DNA of 43,446 nt from positions 1 through 43,446 of the forward strand of contig JADHXD010000022.1 of NCBI GenBank assembly GCA_016783145.1, given 5' to 3'. The notes beneath the pieces were generated by a model that was given only the letters and a program-made list of their open reading frames with translations, had not been told where the DNA came from and did not search any database. The DNA is from Anaerolineae bacterium (lineage in GTDB: Bacteria; Chloroflexota; Anaerolineae; JAFGEY01). Made by a program: the position numbers and the translations under genes. Below are positions 7,438 through 16,182 of this stretch, piece after piece (the first letter of the stretch is position 1; every line of letters starts with the position of its first letter).

Positions 7438-9047
7438 GAGCGAGCCTCTCCCTCTACTGACCGGTCACTCGGTAGATCATGACCTCGTATCCACCATCTG
7501 TGAACGTACGGGCGAGTTCGAAGGAGCGGAACAGATCCTCGTACTGCGCGAAAGGGCCGCGTCAGATGTCCTGAGCAGGAGACCCCGACCAAGGCAAGGA
7601 TCAGGCCCATCACCGGCACGCGGAACCGCTCGTAGGCGATTGGGCCCGGCAGCCACAGCATGTAGACAGTGGTCCCGAGCAAAAGGAGGACGAGCGGTGG
7701 CTGGTGGCGCAGCTTCCACGCTCCACGCAGGGCCATGGAAAGGCCGATCACCTGGCCGGCAAGGGTCCCCCACCAGAACAACCGCTGGAGCGGGGTGAGC
7801 CTGGACCACCTCTCCAGCGAGATGACCTGTCCCGCGCCGGCCCAGTCGCCTCGCCCGATCTCACGCCAGGCGTGCATCACCGCGTCCTCCAGAACGTCAG
7901 GCGGCCATTCCCCCCCGGAGAACTGGTGGTAAAGCACCCGATAGATGCGCGGCTCCAGGTAGCGCATGATGCCTCCCGCGTGGCTCCTGAACCAGGCGAG
8001 CGGGTGGCGGTAGAGCACCTCGCGAGCGACCAGGTACACTTGGTGGTTATAGACATCCAGATCACGAGCCCCCAGCGTGTCCCAGTGCTTGTCCCAGTGA
8101 AAGCGGTCAGCGGCCTGAGACACGAGCTCGCCAAAGAGCGCTTCCCATTCTGCAGACCACGGCGAGACGAATGTCCCGCGCAGGGCAGCCAAAGTGGCCG
8201 GTGCGCTCACGCGGCTGATATTGCCCTCAAAGGCGGTGGAGAGGAACGATCGGCCAAAGACGGCGCGATTCCGGGCGACCCACGGTACCAGCATCAGGGC
8301 GACGACACATGCCATCCCGGCTGCGTGCGCCAATGCCCGCTGCCACCCACGCCCGTGACGCAGAACGATCACCAACATCCAGATCACAGGCAGGTACTGT
8401 GCGTTTGGTTTGCAGAGAATGGCCAGGCCCGAAACAGCGGCTGCCAGGAGAAGCCAGCCTGTCTCGACAGAGAACCGGGCATGGGCGCCCATGCGGTTCC
8501 CAGGGCATCCCGGCACCGGCGCGACCCGTTCTGCGGCGAGGCACGCACGTGTCGAACGCAGGTACCGTGCGAGGGCACACACGCAGAGCACCAGCAGAAA
8601 GGAAAGGAGGGTCTCGGTCAGCAGCTCGTTTGTGTACCGAACCTGAGAGGGGTTGAGTGCATACAGGAGCGCAGCGATGCGCCCAGGCCGCCGGCCACCG
8701 AGAGATGCCGCCAGCCGCCACACGCACAGCGTGGTGCATGCGTCGAGAAAGGCTTGCGCAAAGGCCGCCATCCGGGGTTCCGGCCCAAGCAGCCTGCGGA
8801 CCAGCCATAGAAAGAGGGGATACAGGGGGGTGCGGACGCTGTCCGGCACGAATGGGGCTTCCCAGCGCAGAGAGAATCCGCGTCCCTCTTGCAGGTTCAG
8901 GGCCAGCCGGTGGTAGCCCCAGGCGTCCACGCTGGCAATGGCGGATTGGAGGGGAGTGGACCAGACGTAGAGGACGCGGACGCTTGCTGCCAGGGCAAAG
9001 AGCGCGAGCAAGCGTCTCCATTCTCCCTTCACGCCTGTCCCACCCAC
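7410..9047 (-). CDS. GT39-like polytopic membrane glycosyltransferase, probable C-terminal frameshift
   Basis: This hydrophobic protein of about 545 residues resembles the GT39/ArnT/PMT-type (GT-C) transferases, which use polyprenyl-phosphate sugars on the outer face of the membrane. SVDAWGYHRLALNL, with an Asp in the first periplasmic loop (about residue 40), RTPLYPLFLW (about 72) and several transmembrane helices are visible. The start is a GTG four bases after the kinase stop. The last 55 residues of the open frame are Arg-rich and unlike a membrane protein. In another frame, 7454-7560 reads a sensible tail (TFTDGGYEVMIYRV, then stop TAG at 7454-7456), so the true gene probably ends at 7454 and carries a frameshift or sequence error near 7557-7575. 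Confidence 0.75.
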   Translation of the reverse strand: MGGTGVKGEWRRLLALFALAASVRVLYVWSTPLQSAIASVDAWGYHRLALNLQEGRGFSLRWEAPFVPDSVRTPLYPLFLWLVRRLLGPEPRMAAFAQAFLDACTTLCVWRLAASLGGRRPGRIAALLYALNPSQVRYTNELLTETLLSFLLVLCVCALARYLRSTRACLAAERVAPVPGCPGNRMGAHARFSVETGWLLLAAAVSGLAILCKPNAQYLPVIWMLVIVLRHGRGWQRALAHAAGMACVVALMLVPWVARNRAVFGRSFLSTAFEGNISRVSAPATLAALRGTFVSPWSAEWEALFGELVSQAADRFHWDKHWDTLGARDLDVYNHQVYLVAREVLYRHPLAWFRSHAGGIMRYLEPRIYRVLYHQFSGGEWPPDVLEDAVMHAWREIGRGDWAGAGQVISLERWSRLTPLQRLFWWGTLAGQVIGLSMALRGAWKLRHQPPLVLLLLGTTVYMLWLPGPIAYERFRVPVMGLILALVGVSCSGHLTRPFRAVRGSVPLLRTRPYVHRWWIRGHDLPSDRSVEGEARSCVGKGPML

Positions 9048-9051
9048 ACCT

Positions 9052-10209
9052 TCACTGTCGCGGAGCCGATGGGCGGTCGACAGGCAAGGTGAACGTAAAG
9101 CACGTCCCCTGACCTACCTTCGACTCGGCGCGGATCGTCCCGTGGTAGGTTTCGACGATCCGCTTGACGATGGACAGTCCCAGGCCCGTGCCCATTCGGG
9201 TGAGGGCCTTGGCTGCCTTGGAGCGGTAGAACTCTTCGAAAACGAGTCCGATCTCGTTTTCGGCGATGCCGATGCCCGTGTCGGCAACTGTGCCGACGAG
9301 GGAACCGTTCTGCTCGGACAGGGAGACGGTGACACGGCCTCCATCGGGCGTGTACTTGACCGCGTTGCTGATCAGGTTGGTCCACAACTGCCTGGCGTGC
9401 TGAGGGGTCATGTCCACGGCGGGCAGGCCGGACTCAACGGCATGCTCGACGTGTATGTCCTTTTCCGCTGCGTGCCCGGCCATCGAGTCCATGATCTCCT
9501 CCAGGACCTGATCGAACTGAAGGGGCTCGGTCTTTGTCTTGACGTCGGGGTCCTGCAGGCGGGCCAGGTCGAGCAGGTCATTGACCAATTCTAGCTGAGC
9601 CAGGGCGCGCCGCTCCGCTTTCGCCAGGTACTCGTGCTGCTTCTCCGGCGGGATGTACCCGTCCAGGATCAGGCGCAGGTAGCTCTGGATAGCGGCTACC
9701 GGTGCACGCAGCTCGTGCGCTACCATCAAGGTAAAGGTGGACTTTATCTTGTCGAGACGCTCGAGTTCTTTCTTCTGCCGGGCGAGGTCTTCGGCCTCGG
9801 CTTCCAGCTCGGCCATCCGCTGGGCTTGCTTGGAGAGCTGGCGTTTTTCCAGTCCCTGTTCGACGGTCAGGATCAACGTATCAGCGTCAAAGGGCTTGGT
9901 GATGAAATCATAGGCGCCCCTCTTGATGGCCTGCACAGCGAGTTCCACCGTTGCATAGCCGGTGATCACGACACAAACCAAGCTCGGATCGAGCTGTGAG
10001 ATCCTATCGAGCACGTCCAGACCGCTGATGCCAGGCATCATCACATCCAAGAGGACCAGGTCATAGCTGTCTGACTGGAGCTTTTGCAGACCTTCCTCGC
10101 CGCTCGCGGCCGTTTCCACGCGATACCCCTGGTTCTGCAGGGCCCTCTGGCACCCTACCCGGATGCCGAGTTCGTCATCTATGACCAAGACCCCTGGTTC
10201 TGTGTCCAT
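9052..10209 (-). CDS. Hybrid sensor: N-terminal receiver domain plus histidine kinase
   Basis: The 385-residue protein begins with a response-regulator receiver (VLVIDDE, phosphoacceptor D55 in LLDVMMPG, K105 in ITKPFD). A coiled linker follows (about 115-155), then a HisKA domain with H165 in VAHELRAP, and a HATPase_c domain with N282 (NLISNAVKYTPDGG), DTGIGI (310-315) and TGLGLS. It has no transmembrane or classical sensor domain, so it likely receives phosphate or signals from a partner kinase in the cytoplasm. The ATG at 10209 follows AAAGGAC; the frame upstream is open but lies across the promoter. The GT39-like gene starts four bases after its stop. Confidence 0.9.
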   Translation of the reverse strand: MDTEPGVLVIDDELGIRVGCQRALQNQGYRVETAASGEEGLQKLQSDSYDLVLLDVMMPGISGLDVLDRISQLDPSLVCVVITGYATVELAVQAIKRGAYDFITKPFDADTLILTVEQGLEKRQLSKQAQRMAELEAEAEDLARQKKELERLDKIKSTFTLMVAHELRAPVAAIQSYLRLILDGYIPPEKQHEYLAKAERRALAQLELVNDLLDLARLQDPDVKTKTEPLQFDQVLEEIMDSMAGHAAEKDIHVEHAVESGLPAVDMTPQHARQLWTNLISNAVKYTPDGGRVTVSLSEQNGSLVGTVADTGIGIAENEIGLVFEEFYRSKAAKALTRMGTGLGLSIVKRIVETYHGTIRAESKVGQGTCFTFTLPVDRPSAPRQ

Positions 10210-10315
10210 ATCCGTCCTTTCTCCTCGGTCTGTTGCCCTATGTCTGGCGCCCACCATCTGGGTGAGCGAGGCCCGACTGGCAGTGAACCCGCGAGGCTGG
10301 AAGCGAATCCACCTC

Positions 10316-10321
10316 ATTATA
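10316..10321 (-). promoter_or_regulatory. -10 box for the receiver-kinase gene
   Basis: A TATAAT on the minus strand lies about 107 bases upstream of the ATG at 10209. The -35 region (TATGGC, 17 bases away) is poor. It is back-to-back with the -10 box of the plus-strand operon (10385-10390). Confidence 0.45.
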
Positions 10322-10384
10322 CCACACAACATTGGTTTGCCATAGGGTGGTCTCTTTGGGCTTTCCTTTCTGATCCTTGTGTAG

Positions 10385-10390
10385 TATAAT
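10385..10390 (+). promoter_or_regulatory. -10 box for the thioredoxin/CcdA operon
   Basis: GTAGTATAAT gives a perfect TATAAT, but the -35 position (TTTCCT at 10362-10367) is weak. The leader to the ATG at 10497 would be about 100 nt. A weak -35 may mean that an activator is needed. Confidence 0.45.
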
Positions 10391-10496
10391 AGTCCAGGTG
10401 CGGGGGGGCCACTTACAGGACGGCGTCCCGCACCGAGGGCACGCGCGACTGCGTTGGCCCATCTTTACGTCAGAAAGGTTAGAGCCAGAGTCATCG

Positions 10497-12479
10497 ATGC
10501 GCAGACTAGGACAAATCACTGGATGGATCCTCACCCTCACTCTGGTACTGACGTTCCCGGCGCAGGCGCAGGAAGCACGTCTAGTTGTCAGAGGGTACCT
10601 GTTCTACTCGCCGACCTGTCCCGCATGTCACCAGACACGCACCATGGTGCTGCCTCAACTCTACAGGAAGTACGGCCAGCAGCTCCAGATCAAGGCGATA
10701 GACATCAACGCGAATGACGGCAACTATCAGTGGCTGGTGGCGTGTGAAAAGGAATACCAGGTCCCTGAAGACGAGGTGGCGATCCCGGCGCTCTTTATCG
10801 GCGATCAGTACTTGATCGGCACGCCCGATATCCAAGACCAACTGCCGTCGTTGATCGAGCACCATCTGGAGCAGGGAGGCGTGGACTATCCAGATGTACC
10901 CCGCCCAGGAGCACCGCTGGAACCCGCGGTGCGCTTTATGTTCTTTTACAGCCCCACCTGCCCACACTGCAGGGACGTCGAGGAGAACGTGTTTCCCGCG
11001 ATCCAGCAGAAGCACGGGGAACAAGTGCGCTGGGAAGCCTATGACATCTCCCAAGAGGCCAATTACCTTGCCTTGCTCAACCTGGGCAAGCTGGCGGGCC
11101 TGCCGGACGGTGGGGGTCTGGGCGCGGTCCCGGTGGTATTCATGGGAGACGAGTACAGCCTCTACTCTCTGATGTTGGGGAGCGCGGACATCCGCGCTCG
11201 TCTTGGACAGGCCATCGACTGGTCCATAGGGATTGGTGGTGTAGGTCTGCCCGAATGGGCAGAGCAGTTGTTTACGCCGCCGACGCCGCCTTCCTCGCCG
11301 GAGCCCTCTGTCCCTGCTGAACCGACGGCGACGGAGGAGGCGCCCCCGGCTACGGTGCCTGTCACGCCACCTGGCAACAGCCCGGCGATCCACATGGCCT
11401 ACTTTGCCGAGACCGGATGCAGCGAATGTGATCGGGTGTCCATTGCCCTTGAGCATCTGCAGGATCGGTACCCTGACCTGGAGATTCACGAATTCAACAT
11501 CATTGACGATGTCTCGATCAACCTCTGTCTGTCCGAAAAGCTGGATGTACCGGAGGCCCAGCGTCACGATGCGCCAGCGGTCTTTGTGGGAACGGATTAC
11601 CTGGTGGACACGGATATCCAGTACGACAAGCTGATCGAGATCATGTCGAGGTACGCCGACGACGGAGTGGGGCCGACGTGGGAGGGATGCCGGGAAGCAG
11701 AGGTGGAGCTTCCTCCCCCACCGCCGTGGTGGGCGGTGATCTTGCCCGGCCTGGCGGATGGGATTAACCCCTGCGCGTTCGCGACCCTTGTGTTTTTCGT
11801 TTCCTACCTTTCGTTTCTGGAGCGCAAGGGGCGCGAGATCCTGGTGGCCGGCGCCGCGTTCACACTGGCCGTGTTCCTGTCATACCTGGCCTTTGGGATG
11901 GTGCTGCGCGAGATCCTGGCAGGGCTGATCGCCCGGGTAGGCCCCATCCTGAGGGTGGTGTTGAACGGAGTGACGGTCGTGCTCTGCCTCGTGCTGGCCG
12001 TGTTCAGTTTCGCCGATTTCCGCAAGGCGCGCCAGGGAAAGGTCAAGGATATGACCTTGCGCCTGCCGGACAAACTGCGTGGTTGGATCAACAGGAGCAT
12101 CCGGCAAGGTATGAGAGCAGAGGCATTCGTCGCGGCATCGTTTGTGACTGGGGTCGTCGTCTCCTTTATCGAGCTGGCGTGTACCGGGCAAGTGTACGTG
12201 CCGATCATCCTGGGGTTGAGCAGGCCCGGCTACCGCGGGCAGGCCCTGTTGGCCCTGGTCGTGTACTGCCTGGCATTCATCGTTCCCCTGATTGTGGTGT
12301 TCGCGGTGTCGTACATGGGGACCAGTTCCCGAAAGTTGGGCGGCCTGATCCAGCGATACACAGCGAGCGTCAAGCTGATCACGGCCGTGCTGTTCGTGGG
12401 GATCAGTCTTTGGCTGGTCTATGACATCGTCCGCGATCTGGGCGTAGTTGGGCCGCTCATCACGCGTGCCTCGGGCTGA
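10497..12479 (+). CDS. Triple thioredoxin-like domain protein fused to a CcdA/DsbD-type transmembrane domain
   Basis: The 660-residue protein has a signal-anchor (residues 9-24) and three extracytoplasmic thioredoxin or glutaredoxin-like domains with redox pairs CPAC (41-44), CPHC (155-158) and CSEC (308-311). A Pro-rich linker (about 260-293) separates domains two and three. A polytopic C-terminal half (about 412-645) carries the two intramembrane cysteines expected of CcdA/DsbD: C426 in INPCAFAT and C562 in LACTGQVY. By analogy with DsbD it should carry electrons across the membrane to reduce disulfides outside. ATG 10497 is chosen because the signal peptide starts there; the ribosome binding site is weak. 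The order Trx-Trx-Trx-CcdA in one chain is unusual. Confidence 0.88.
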   Translation: MRRLGQITGWILTLTLVLTFPAQAQEARLVVRGYLFYSPTCPACHQTRTMVLPQLYRKYGQQLQIKAIDINANDGNYQWLVACEKEYQVPEDEVAIPALFIGDQYLIGTPDIQDQLPSLIEHHLEQGGVDYPDVPRPGAPLEPAVRFMFFYSPTCPHCRDVEENVFPAIQQKHGEQVRWEAYDISQEANYLALLNLGKLAGLPDGGGLGAVPVVFMGDEYSLYSLMLGSADIRARLGQAIDWSIGIGGVGLPEWAEQLFTPPTPPSSPEPSVPAEPTATEEAPPATVPVTPPGNSPAIHMAYFAETGCSECDRVSIALEHLQDRYPDLEIHEFNIIDDVSINLCLSEKLDVPEAQRHDAPAVFVGTDYLVDTDIQYDKLIEIMSRYADDGVGPTWEGCREAEVELPPPPPWWAVILPGLADGINPCAFATLVFFVSYLSFLERKGREILVAGAAFTLAVFLSYLAFGMVLREILAGLIARVGPILRVVLNGVTVVLCLVLAVFSFADFRKARQGKVKDMTLRLPDKLRGWINRSIRQGMRAEAFVAASFVTGVVVSFIELACTGQVYVPIILGLSRPGYRGQALLALVVYCLAFIVPLIVVFAVSYMGTSSRKLGGLIQRYTASVKLITAVLFVGISLWLVYDIVRDLGVVGPLITRASG

Positions 12480-12510
12480 GCGGTGTGCATCATCCCTCCG
12501 GAGACCTACC

Positions 12511-13722
12511 GTGACAGAGCGTCTATACTATCAGGATCCCTACCTGTGTGCCTTTGAGGCCAACGTGGTCGCCAGTCGCAAGATCGATGGTCATCCTGCC
12601 GTCGTGCTGGATGCTACCGCGTTCTACCCTACGGCGGGCGGGCAGCCGAACGATACAGGTGACATGAATGGCATCCCTGTTGTGGACGTGCATCTCGCGG
12701 AGGATGGCGAGATCGTCCACGTGCTGGACGGCACGCTGTCCGGACCTGCTGTACAGGGGATGGTGGACTGGGACCGGCGGTTCGACCATATGCAGCAGCA
12801 TACAGGACAACATATTCTCTCCCAGGCGTTCGCGCAGATGTGCAACGCGGAGACGGTAGGGTTCCACGTGGGCGGGGATCTCTCGACGCTGGATCTGGAT
12901 CGCGTGTTTCTGACGTCCGAACCGCTCTCGGCGGTTGAGCGGCTATCCAACGAGATCGTGATGGACAGCCGCCCAGTCATCGCTCGCTTTGTCGACGAAA
13001 GCGAGTTGGCCGCGTTGCCTCTGCGCAAGATGCCCGTGGTCGAAGGCCCTATCCGCATCGTGCATGTCCAGGGATTCGACTGGTCGCCCTGCGGCGGAAC
13101 GCACGTACGCAACAGCGGACAGGTCGGGCCGATCAAGGTCACACGCATCGAGCGCCGCAAGACGATCACGCGCGTGAGTTTCGTGTGCGGGTGGCGTGCC
13201 CTGTCCGACTATGCGCACAAGCAGTGGATCACCCAGGAGTTGGCGGCGCATTTGACGACCAGCGAGGATGAGATCATCCCCTCCGTTCTCCGGGCAGCGG
13301 CGGAAGGAAAGGACCTGCGCAAGGCGCTCGCTGCCGCGCAGATGGAAGTGCTGCACGCCCGGGCCGCGGACTGGATCGCGGAGGCCGAATTGGTCGGCGA
13401 GATGGCGATCGTGAGGCTGGCTTTCGATGAGCGCGATGTGTCGTGGCTAAAGGAAGCCGCTCGTCGCTTGACAGGGCGGGCGGGAGTCGTTGCACTCTTG
13501 GCAACACGCCGACCTCGCACGCAATTCGTCTTTGCCAGAGCCGAAGGAGTGACTGCCGACATGGGCCGCTTGATGCGCGCGGCGTGCGCGGCGGTGGGAG
13601 GACGAGGCGGGGGGGGGCCGCAGTTTGCGCAGGGAGGTGCGCCTGGGGACCTCTCTGCGGAACCGGCGCTGGACGCCGCAGTAGGGCAGTTGAGGGACGC
13701 CGATGTGGGAAGGGAAGGCTGA
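12511..13722 (+). CDS. alaX: Alanyl-tRNA editing protein (AlaX-like) with DHHA1-type C-terminus
   Basis: This 403-residue protein resembles a free-standing AlaRS editing domain that removes wrongly attached Ser or Gly from tRNA-Ala. FYPTAGGQPNDTG (about residue 39) is the classic start of the editing fold. The zinc ligands are H97 and H101 (HTGQH) and C194 and H198 (CGGTH). The C-terminal part (about 250-403) looks like DHHA1, ending in a Gly-rich stretch before PQFAQGG. The GTG at 12511 has CCGGAG upstream and is preferred to earlier in-frame starts inside the previous gene. Its TGA overlaps the next ATG (TGATG). Confidence 0.88.
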   Translation: MTERLYYQDPYLCAFEANVVASRKIDGHPAVVLDATAFYPTAGGQPNDTGDMNGIPVVDVHLAEDGEIVHVLDGTLSGPAVQGMVDWDRRFDHMQQHTGQHILSQAFAQMCNAETVGFHVGGDLSTLDLDRVFLTSEPLSAVERLSNEIVMDSRPVIARFVDESELAALPLRKMPVVEGPIRIVHVQGFDWSPCGGTHVRNSGQVGPIKVTRIERRKTITRVSFVCGWRALSDYAHKQWITQELAAHLTTSEDEIIPSVLRAAAEGKDLRKALAAAQMEVLHARAADWIAEAELVGEMAIVRLAFDERDVSWLKEAARRLTGRAGVVALLATRRPRTQFVFARAEGVTADMGRLMRAACAAVGGRGGGGPQFAQGGAPGDLSAEPALDAAVGQLRDADVGREG

Positions 13723-14621
13723 TGGAGATAGTTGCGCCTGGGATATACGTTGAGACCAGCTACGCAAGCGGCAACGTGGGAGCCATTGTCACTGGCGCAG
13801 GTGTTGTGTGCGTGGATGTGCCCGAGCTCCCGAGCCGCGCTCACCACTGGTTCGCCCAGATCCGGGCGGTGACGGACCAGGCGATCATTGCGCTGATCCA
13901 AACCGACTATGACCAGGAACGCGCCGTCAGCACGTACATACTGGACGTCCCGGTGATCGCCCACGACGCGACTTGGGAAAAGATGAAGGTCTATAGCAAC
14001 GAGAAGGTCCTGAGCCAGATCCACGATCTGGTTCGGGATGACGTCGGCGGCAGCGACTGGTCTGTTCGCATGCCGGAGGTCACCTTCTCTGAGCGCCTGA
14101 TCCTCTACAAGGGCGCGCGCGAAGTCCACGCACTGTATGCAGGCGGACATTCTCCGGGCTCGTGTATGGTCTATGTGCCAGAGGAAAGCGTTCTGTTCAC
14201 CGGAGACGTCGTGTTCAACAAAGTGCATCCTTCGATGACCCAGGCTGAGACGAAGCAGTGGTTGGCTGCGCTGACGGCGCTGCGCAAGATGACCGTCGAG
14301 ACCATCGTCCCGGGACACGGGCCGGTGTGCGGGAAGGAGGCCACGCAGCCTCTGTCTGAGTACATTCGAGACTTGAGGGCGATGATACGGCGCAGCTACC
14401 AGGCAGGACGCTCCAAGTCAGAGACTTCCTCAGCGGTGATCTCGGAATTCTTGAGCGCGTTTCCGTACGATGAGAGTGAGCGGGACCGGGTGCGGCTGCA
14501 GGTCAAAGGGGGCAGCGATCGCATCTATGACGAGTATCGGACGGAGGCAAAAGCCAGCCTCTCTGTCTCCAAGAATGCGTCCAAGAGGTCCGCGGCAAAG
14601 CGTCAGGGAGGGCATCCCTGA
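13722..14621 (+). CDS. Metallo-beta-lactamase-fold protein lacking the HxHxDH motif
   Basis: This 299-residue protein has the order of a metallo-beta-lactamase-fold hydrolase. At the place of the HxHxDH metal motif it reads QTDYDQ (60-65), so three histidines are absent while D64 remains. Later ligands are kept: H143 in GGHSPGS, D162 in FTGDVVF and H199 in PGHGPV. It may bind one metal, use altered ligands, or have lost hydrolase activity. A helical C-terminal extension (about 210-299, Ser/Lys-rich end) follows. The ATG overlaps the previous stop and has GGGAAGGGAAGG upstream, so translation is probably coupled with the editing protein. Confidence 0.8.
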   Translation: MEIVAPGIYVETSYASGNVGAIVTGAGVVCVDVPELPSRAHHWFAQIRAVTDQAIIALIQTDYDQERAVSTYILDVPVIAHDATWEKMKVYSNEKVLSQIHDLVRDDVGGSDWSVRMPEVTFSERLILYKGAREVHALYAGGHSPGSCMVYVPEESVLFTGDVVFNKVHPSMTQAETKQWLAALTALRKMTVETIVPGHGPVCGKEATQPLSEYIRDLRAMIRRSYQAGRSKSETSSAVISEFLSAFPYDESERDRVRLQVKGGSDRIYDEYRTEAKASLSVSKNASKRSAAKRQGGHP

Positions 14622-14696
14622 GCGCGTGTCTCTTTTGCGCGTGCGGCTTGTCAGATTGGGCTGCTCTTCGATCGACGGGCAGAGAGGGTACGACCA

Positions 14697-15671
14697 TTGG
14701 GGGAAATCGGGCCTTATACCCCGAGCGAATTCCGGAAGGAGATCCGGGCCGCGGAGCTGCTCTCTGCCAAGATGCGTCCGGGAGCCCAGGCTGAAGACGT
14801 GCTGGAGCTGTTCTACCTGCTAGATCGCCTGCTGGAGGGATACTCACGGCTCAACTCCCTGGGGATTGATCTTCGTGCCGAGACGACGCGGCTTCAGACG
14901 CTCCATGGTCTGGTGAGCCACGCGGCCCCACTCATCGTGCGAACCCTGGCTCGGCGCGGAGGGCTGGACCGGCTCAGGGCCAGACACACACCGTCCATTG
15001 AAGAGTGGTGGTGGTATCTTGACCGGCGCGTGGCGGCTGAGCGTGCAAGGCGGTTCCGTCGTTGGTTGTGGAGTGCGACCGGAGCAGCGGTCCTGTTCGC
15101 GGTCCTTGCTGTGCTGTATGTGCGTTACCTGCGTCCGCCAGAGGCGGTGCGTTTGCGGCACGACTTTGTCTATGCCGCCGAAGCGCAGCTCCAGAAGGGC
15201 GACTATGTCGCGGCGTTGGATAGCTTCCAACGGGCGCTGGAGCTCGCGCCGGAGGACCCCGAGCTCAGCTTGATGATCGGGATCCTGTACGAGCTACTGG
15301 AACGCCCCAGGGAAGCGGCCGAGAGCTTTGCCAGGGCCGAGGCATCGTACGGTGACAGGGCGCTTGCCTTGTCGATGCGCAGTCAGAGATATGCACTCCT
15401 GGGCCAGTTCGACAAGAGCGAGGCGGACGCTCTGGAGGCGGTGGCTTTGGACGAGCAGTTGGCTTTGGCATACTGGTCGCTGGGAAGCGCTTACGAGGGA
15501 CAGGCGCGGACCCTGGAGGCGATCGCGGCCTTCCGGCAGTGTGCCGACAAGGCAAGGCAGCAGGAGCAGAATGAGCTCTATGTCATCGCTAGCACACGCC
15601 TGGCAACGCTGATGCAGATGCCACCACGGGCTGTCCCGCTCACACCGGGGACGCGGCCAAGTTCGGAGTGA
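14697..15671 (+). CDS. Single-pass membrane protein with TPR repeats
   Basis: The 324-residue protein has a soluble N-terminal helical region (1-120), one transmembrane helix (about 123-143, flanked by Arg) and a C-terminal domain with tetratricopeptide-like repeats (about 155-300, for example GDYVAALDSFQRALELAPED). It starts at a TTG preceded at good spacing by AGAGAGGG. Such proteins usually act as scaffolds; a partner is not evident. It lies between the metallo-beta-lactamase-fold gene and DUF4446, in the same direction, 75 bases after the former. Confidence 0.75.
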   Translation: MGEIGPYTPSEFRKEIRAAELLSAKMRPGAQAEDVLELFYLLDRLLEGYSRLNSLGIDLRAETTRLQTLHGLVSHAAPLIVRTLARRGGLDRLRARHTPSIEEWWWYLDRRVAAERARRFRRWLWSATGAAVLFAVLAVLYVRYLRPPEAVRLRHDFVYAAEAQLQKGDYVAALDSFQRALELAPEDPELSLMIGILYELLERPREAAESFARAEASYGDRALALSMRSQRYALLGQFDKSEADALEAVALDEQLALAYWSLGSAYEGQARTLEAIAAFRQCADKARQQEQNELYVIASTRLATLMQMPPRAVPLTPGTRPSSE

Positions 15672-15688
15672 AGGTTGAGGAGTGAACC

Positions 15689-16177
15689 ATGATACCCTCT
15701 TATGCAGTGGGGTACGTCGTCATCGGGTTGGCCGCAGTGCTCTGCGGCGTGATCGCCTGGGTGGTTGTGCTGCAGGTGCGCCTGTCTCGTATGATCGTGC
15801 AGTACCGTCGGTTGATGCAGGGTACAGAGAGTGAGAATCTCGAACAGGCCCTGAACGTGTACGTCGGAGAGGTCCAGCAAGCGCTGGAGACCTTCTCGGC
15901 CTTGGAATCCGAGACGCGACGGATGGATCGCACGCTCAAGCACAGCATGCAGTGGATGGGCATGATCCGCTTCAATCCCTTTCGGAACACCGGCGGAGCC
16001 CAGAGTTTTGCGCTGGCCATCGTGGATGGACGTGGCGACGGGGTCGTGATCTCTAGTCTGCACGCACGGGAGAACACACGGGTCTATGCCAAGCCGCTGC
16101 ACAAGTGGGAGTCGCCTCACACGCTCACCGATGAAGAGAAACAGGCGATTGCACGCGCCTACCAACAGCAGGGGTAG
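15689..16177 (+). CDS. DUF4446 family membrane protein
   Basis: The 162-residue protein has one N-terminal transmembrane helix (about 7-30), a coiled region (about 32-90) and a small conserved domain with the DUF4446 hallmarks IRFNPFRNTGGAQSFALA (about 92-109), DGRGDGVVISSLHAR (about 113-127) and YAKPL. The family has no known biochemical function. GAGGAG precedes the ATG. It is 17 bases after the TPR gene and 5 bases before bactofilin, which points to one operon. Confidence 0.88.
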   Translation: MIPSYAVGYVVIGLAAVLCGVIAWVVVLQVRLSRMIVQYRRLMQGTESENLEQALNVYVGEVQQALETFSALESETRRMDRTLKHSMQWMGMIRFNPFRNTGGAQSFALAIVDGRGDGVVISSLHARENTRVYAKPLHKWESPHTLTDEEKQAIARAYQQQG

Positions 16178-16182
16178 GGCAA

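Noticed and set aside
13443-13721. Upstream extension of the metallo-beta-lactamase-fold frame
   Set aside because: It overlaps the C-terminus of the editing protein in another frame; ATG 13722 has a strong ribosome binding site and overlaps the previous stop.
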